Of a stretch of 64,000 bases of DNA, positions 63,346 to 64,000 are shown piece after piece; position 1 is the first letter of the stretch, and each line of letters opens with the position of its first letter. Source of the DNA: Palsa-504 sp963767565 (lineage in GTDB: Bacteria; Actinomycetota; Actinomycetes; Streptosporangiales; Streptosporangiaceae). The position numbers and the translations under genes were made by a program. The stretch covers positions 1 to 64,000 of the forward strand of contig CAVYEG010000004.1 in the NCBI GenBank assembly GCA_963767565.1. The letters run 5' to 3'. A model generated the notes under the pieces. That model made no database searches and was not told where the DNA came from. It worked only from the letters and a program-made list of their open reading frames with translations.

Positions 63346-63394
63346 CGGGGACTGGCGCGGTTTCCGCAGGTTACGGTGCCGTTTCCAGTCCCCG
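63346..63394. other. Stem-loop next to the intron 3' end
   Basis: Perfect 10-bp arms CGGGGACTGG (63346-63355) and CCAGTCCCCG (63385-63394), with a small internal GCGG/CCGC hairpin. It sits about 10 bases beyond the predicted intron end. Group IIC introns insert beside such hairpins. Confidence 0.6.
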
Positions 63395-63402
63395 CCCGTC
63401 AA

Positions 63403-64000
63403 GTGAAGTCGACCGCCGGCGAGGTGCCCTTGGCCGGGTCCTTTTCCGTCGGTCTCTTCCCGAACAGGGCTTGCGGGTTTCCTCGCACCCTGCTCTCCAG
63501 TGATCATTTCGGGTAGGGCGTGGTTGCCCGGCCTGCGTGGATGTCCTCGTGGCAGCGGCGGCAGATGACAAGGGTCTTGCGCCGTCGCTTGGCCATGAGT
63601 TCCATCCAGGGAGGTTTCTCCCGCCGTCCTGGCTTGTTCAGGTCTGCGAGCTTGCGGACGTGGTGGACCTCCAGGCCGTCCGTGCCCTCGCAGAGTTCGC
63701 AGCGCCCGGCGAGGAGCCGGTGGATCAGCTCGTTCCGCTTGGCGCTGGCCATGACGGGCCGCTGGTCGGTGAGGTCGGCTGTGCGCACTCGCCGGAGGGG
63801 TATCCCGCCGAAGCGGGCGACCAGTGGCTTCCTGTTCCTGTCGCGCTCGATGACCAGTTGCAGGCACTTGCGCGGCCCGGCGGGGGTGTCGATGACCGTC
63901 TTGTACTTCCCGGCCATCTTCCCGACCGTCGACCGGTGCTTGCCCGCTAGGGTCTTGAGCAGCGAGGTCTCCATGACCCAGTGCAGGCGGCCCAGGCGGA
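63403..64000 (-). mobile_element. Group II intron, 3' part (continues beyond window)
   Basis: Contains the maturase 3' coding end, a domain V-like 34-nt hairpin at 63462-63495 (minus strand GAGCAGGGTGCGAGGAAA and complement), and a domain VI-like stem with GACCG/CGGTC. The predicted 3' splice end, ...TTCAC, is at about 63403. Boundaries are inferred from structure. Confidence 0.75.
63504..64000 (-). CDS. Group II intron reverse transcriptase/maturase, C-terminal part
   Basis: The frame is open to the window end, so its N-terminus and RT domain lie outside. Visible are the maturase X-region end (METSLLKTLAGKHRSTVGKM) and a C-terminal HNH endonuclease domain: CELCEGTDGLEVHHVRKLAD, KTLVICRRCHEDIHAGRATT. 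The HNH cysteines and histidines are intact. Such proteins splice and mobilise the intron RNA. Confidence 0.92.
   Translation of the reverse strand, partial: RLGRLHWVMETSLLKTLAGKHRSTVGKMAGKYKTVIDTPAGPRKCLQLVIERDRNRKPLVARFGGIPLRRVRTADLTDQRPVMASAKRNELIHRLLAGRCELCEGTDGLEVHHVRKLADLNKPGRREKPPWMELMAKRRRKTLVICRRCHEDIHAGRATTPYPK

Overview
The window is about 70% GC and reads as chromosomal DNA of a filamentous, mycothiol-producing actinobacterium. Evidence: a mycothiol S-conjugate amidase beside greA as in mycobacteria, a SNF2/SWIM helicase pair, three eukaryotic-type Ser/Thr kinases, DUF1707, actinobacterial secreted repeat proteins and many GTG/TTG starts. A Streptosporangiales-like or related lineage is my inference; there is no 16S rRNA in the window. 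I found no rRNA, tRNA or CRISPR array.

Left block (1-15.5 kb) is a surface polysaccharide locus. A fused O-antigen-polymerase/flippase, a PAP2 phosphatase, a phosphotransferase-like protein and a sulfotransferase are on +. They converge on a minus-strand operon holding a polyprenyl-phosphate sugar transferase, a secreted propeller-like protein, a second sulfotransferase, a GT2 glycosyltransferase, a GH26-like hydrolase and a WecG/TagA glycosyltransferase. A secreted repeat protein and a second PAP2 close the block. Together they suggest a sulfated, lipid-linked, secreted polysaccharide. 16-29 kb is mostly housekeeping: a membrane sensor-like protein, an ABM-type protein, a four-repeat protein, the SWIM/SNF2 pair, an NlpC/P60 hydrolase, mca with its small membrane partner, greA, a polytopic membrane protein, and a Ser/Thr kinase with a lysozyme-like extracellular domain whose expected catalytic Glu is Leu.

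29-41 kb is accessory and rearranged. A coupled operon encodes a winged-helix/nuclease-like protein, an FtsK/TraD-like ATPase and a membrane J-domain protein. It is followed by a tandem pair of genes whose products join a helical domain with a hydrophobic hairpin, a Thr-Gly-Thr-Asp linker and a 2OG-Fe(II) oxygenase-like domain. The first copy is split by an IS5-like element flanked by a 7-bp duplication; a second degenerate copy of the element lies in inverted orientation in front of the intact gene, and purine-rich low-complexity tracts mark the junctions. Then come a PIN-type toxin/antitoxin pair with a palindromic operator and a graveyard of fragments (TOTE primase-like, NYN, HNH/DUF222).

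41-60 kb is rich in signalling: DUF1707 and SRPBCC proteins, a kinase with an Asp-box propeller, an M20 peptidase, a patatin behind a short leader ORF, TPR proteins, a kinase whose extracellular half has decayed, and an MFS exporter with its TetR repressor and two operators. It also holds a 1364-residue protein that joins an NB-ARC-like domain with an altered P-loop, TPRs, an ECF sigma factor split by tandem repeats, a zinc-finger-like motif, a membrane helix and a Ser/Pro tail. 60-64 kb holds an Lrp/AsnC regulator divergent from 4-hydroxyphenylpyruvate dioxygenase, an L,D-transpeptidase lipoprotein, a methyltransferase fragment and the 3' part of a group II intron that runs off the right edge.

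Most promising for new biology: the NB-ARC/TPR/sigma/zinc-finger/TM fusion (55824-59918), the oxygenase pair (32781-38809), the kinase with an apparently inactive lysozyme-like sensor (27697-29154) and the nuclease-like/ATPase/J-domain operon (29453-32677). All family calls are by reading motifs; no database search was possible.
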